Below are positions 5,346 to 5,930 of a stretch of 5,930 nt of DNA, in pieces. The position numbers and the translations under genes were made by a program. Source of the DNA: Thermoleophilia bacterium. GTDB lineage: Bacteria > Actinomycetota > Thermoleophilia > Gaiellales > Gaiellaceae. How positions within the stretch are numbered: the first letter of the stretch is position 1; every line of letters begins with the position of its first letter. A model generated the notes under the pieces. The model ran no database searches and was not told the DNA's origin. It saw only the letters and a program-made list of their open reading frames with translations. The DNA lies in contig JAERMP010000155.1 of assembly GCA_016844515.1 (NCBI GenBank), positions 1 through 5,930 on the forward strand, in the 5' to 3' direction.

Positions 5346-5576
5346 CTACGAGAGCCGTACGGCGCGCTTCCGCCGATTCTCGACGGCGGCTGCCCGGCGA
5401 GCGCGCTCTGCCGGAGTGGAACGAGCCTCGGAACTGGCGCCTCGCTTGGCCCATCTCACCCGTTCCGCGTCCGTCATCTCACGAATCACGAGCTGCCCAG
5501 ACGCGACCTGCTCGCGTACGTGCTCGAGCTTCGCCTGGCGCGCCTCGTGATCTCGTTCCCGACTCGTCTTCGCCAT
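5346..5576 (-). CDS. 76-residue charged helical conserved hypothetical protein
   Basis: The product is 76 residues, rich in Arg, Glu, Lys and Ala (start MAKTSRERDHEARQAKLEHV). It should be almost wholly helical, perhaps a coiled coil, with a middle motif GQLVIREMTDAERVRWAK (27-44) and a second basic helix TPAERARRAAAVENRRKR. No membrane segment, Cys or enzyme motif is present. It resembles short hypothetical proteins of actinobacteria (MAK..R.R..EARQAKL type) that I recognise only by pattern; function unknown. The ATG start is preceded by no usable ribosome binding site but by a well-placed -10 element, suggesting a leaderless message. It stands alone: the next minus-strand gene begins over 250 bases downstream. 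Confidence 0.72.
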   Translation of the reverse strand: MAKTSRERDHEARQAKLEHVREQVASGQLVIREMTDAERVRWAKRGASSEARSTPAERARRAAAVENRRKRAVRLS

Positions 5577-5582
5577 AGTTTG

Positions 5583-5588
5583 AGTTTA
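5583..5588 (-). promoter_or_regulatory. -10 element giving a leaderless transcript for the 76-residue gene
   Basis: On the minus strand TAAACT is followed by CAAACT and then ATG. The hexamer therefore occupies positions -12 to -7 relative to the A of the start codon, exactly where a -10 lies if transcription begins at the ATG. Such leaderless genes are common in actinobacteria. The -35 region is not convincing. Confidence 0.5.
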
Positions 5589-5702
5589 CCTTCTCTCGTT
5601 ACCGGGACAGAAAAATCGGCTGCAAATCGAGAGGGGTCGGGCCCGTCCGCCACGAATCCATTCCCGTAGGGCCGGGCTTGCGCTTCTACCGACGGACTCG
5701 GC

Positions 5703-5928
5703 TTCTCGCGAGAGCTTCCGGGCTACAAGGGACTCAGGACCTTCGTCGACCGAGAGAATCGCCGAATGGTCGGTTTCGGCCTCTACGGCAGCGAGGAGAA
5801 CGCTCGCAAGGTCGACGAGATCATGGATCAGGGGGCCGCCGGCGGCCATGCCCGAAGAACTTCGAGCCTCGGTCCCGAAGCGAACGTTCGCCGGCATCTT
5901 CGAAGTCATTCAGCGCAACGGCGTCTAG
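5703..5928 (+). pseudogene. 3' remnant of an antibiotic-biosynthesis-monooxygenase-like (ABM) small protein, frameshifted
   Basis: The first frame reads FSRELPGYKGLRTFVDRENR then MVGFGLYGSEENARKVDEIM, the second half of an ABM-type dimeric alpha/beta-barrel domain (the PG(F/Y)KG and hydrophobic-strand-then-SEE patterns). After the G-run at 5831-5835 the similarity moves to the next frame: PPAAMPEELRASVPKRTFAG then IFEVIQRNGV and TAG at 5926-5928. With one G fewer the two parts join as MDQGPPAAMPEEL. The family normally has about 45 further residues before this point. Upstream the frame meets TAG at 5667 and no other frame supplies them, nor is there a start codon or ribosome binding site. So it is both 5' truncated and frameshifted. 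Members act as small oxygenases or merely share the fold; this copy should be inactive. Confidence 0.6.
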
Positions 5929-5930
5929 CG

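Noticed and set aside
4696..5659. Possible attachment-site repeats near the tRNA (CACGAATCC at 4696-4704 and 5651-5659, CGAATCC also in the tRNA T arm)
   Set aside because: Only 7-9 bases match, the flanks do not align, and there is no integrase or other mobile gene in the window.
5586..5909. A 107-codon minus-strand frame opposite the ABM remnant
   Set aside because: It has no family resemblance, covers the promoter of the 76-residue gene, and is opposite a region with recognisable protein similarity on the plus strand.

Overview
The window is GC-rich bacterial DNA. Codons mostly end in G or C, GTG starts are frequent, and the cytochrome oxidase and small-protein sequences look actinobacterial. 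From memory of protein families, a deep-branching high-GC actinobacterium (class Thermoleophilia or relatives) is the best guess. This is an inference, since no marker gene settles it.

Left part (1-1143, minus strand): two aerobic respiration genes. ctaC (oxidase subunit II, complete, intact CuA ligands) is followed, with a 4-base GTGA overlap, by ctaD (subunit I, running off the left edge), which has an unusual ~110-residue N-terminal extension with two membrane segments. Diverging from ctaC by only 32 bp is the first third or so of a CapA-type metallophosphoesterase gene (1176-1544), which stops before the family's Asn-His core and looks like a remnant.

Middle part (1545-4534, plus strand): a short leader that can fold as a three-way junction precedes a two-gene unit. 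The first gene encodes a membrane-anchored protein with a long Gly/Pro/Ser-rich tail. The second overlaps it by four bases and encodes a membrane-bound sensor with a degenerate GGDEF domain (GGDDF, no I-site) and a largely intact EAL domain. The pair probably links an envelope signal to cyclic di-GMP breakdown; the role of the first protein is unknown.

Right part (4535-5930): a tRNA-Lys(CUU) gene with a plausible -10 element, then three small minus-strand genes: a 43-residue Lys-rich protein whose start overlaps the end of a 65-residue beta-rich protein, and a 76-residue charged helical protein with a leaderless-type promoter. The window ends with the 3' part of an antibiotic-biosynthesis-monooxygenase-like gene on the plus strand, broken by a frameshift in a G-run and lacking its 5' half.

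No CRISPR array, transposase, insertion sequence or phage gene was seen. The most noteworthy items are the coupled Gly/Pro-tail plus GGDEF/EAL pair with its structured leader, the overlapping tiny genes not obvious from long-ORF calling, and the two broken genes. None is proof of a new system.
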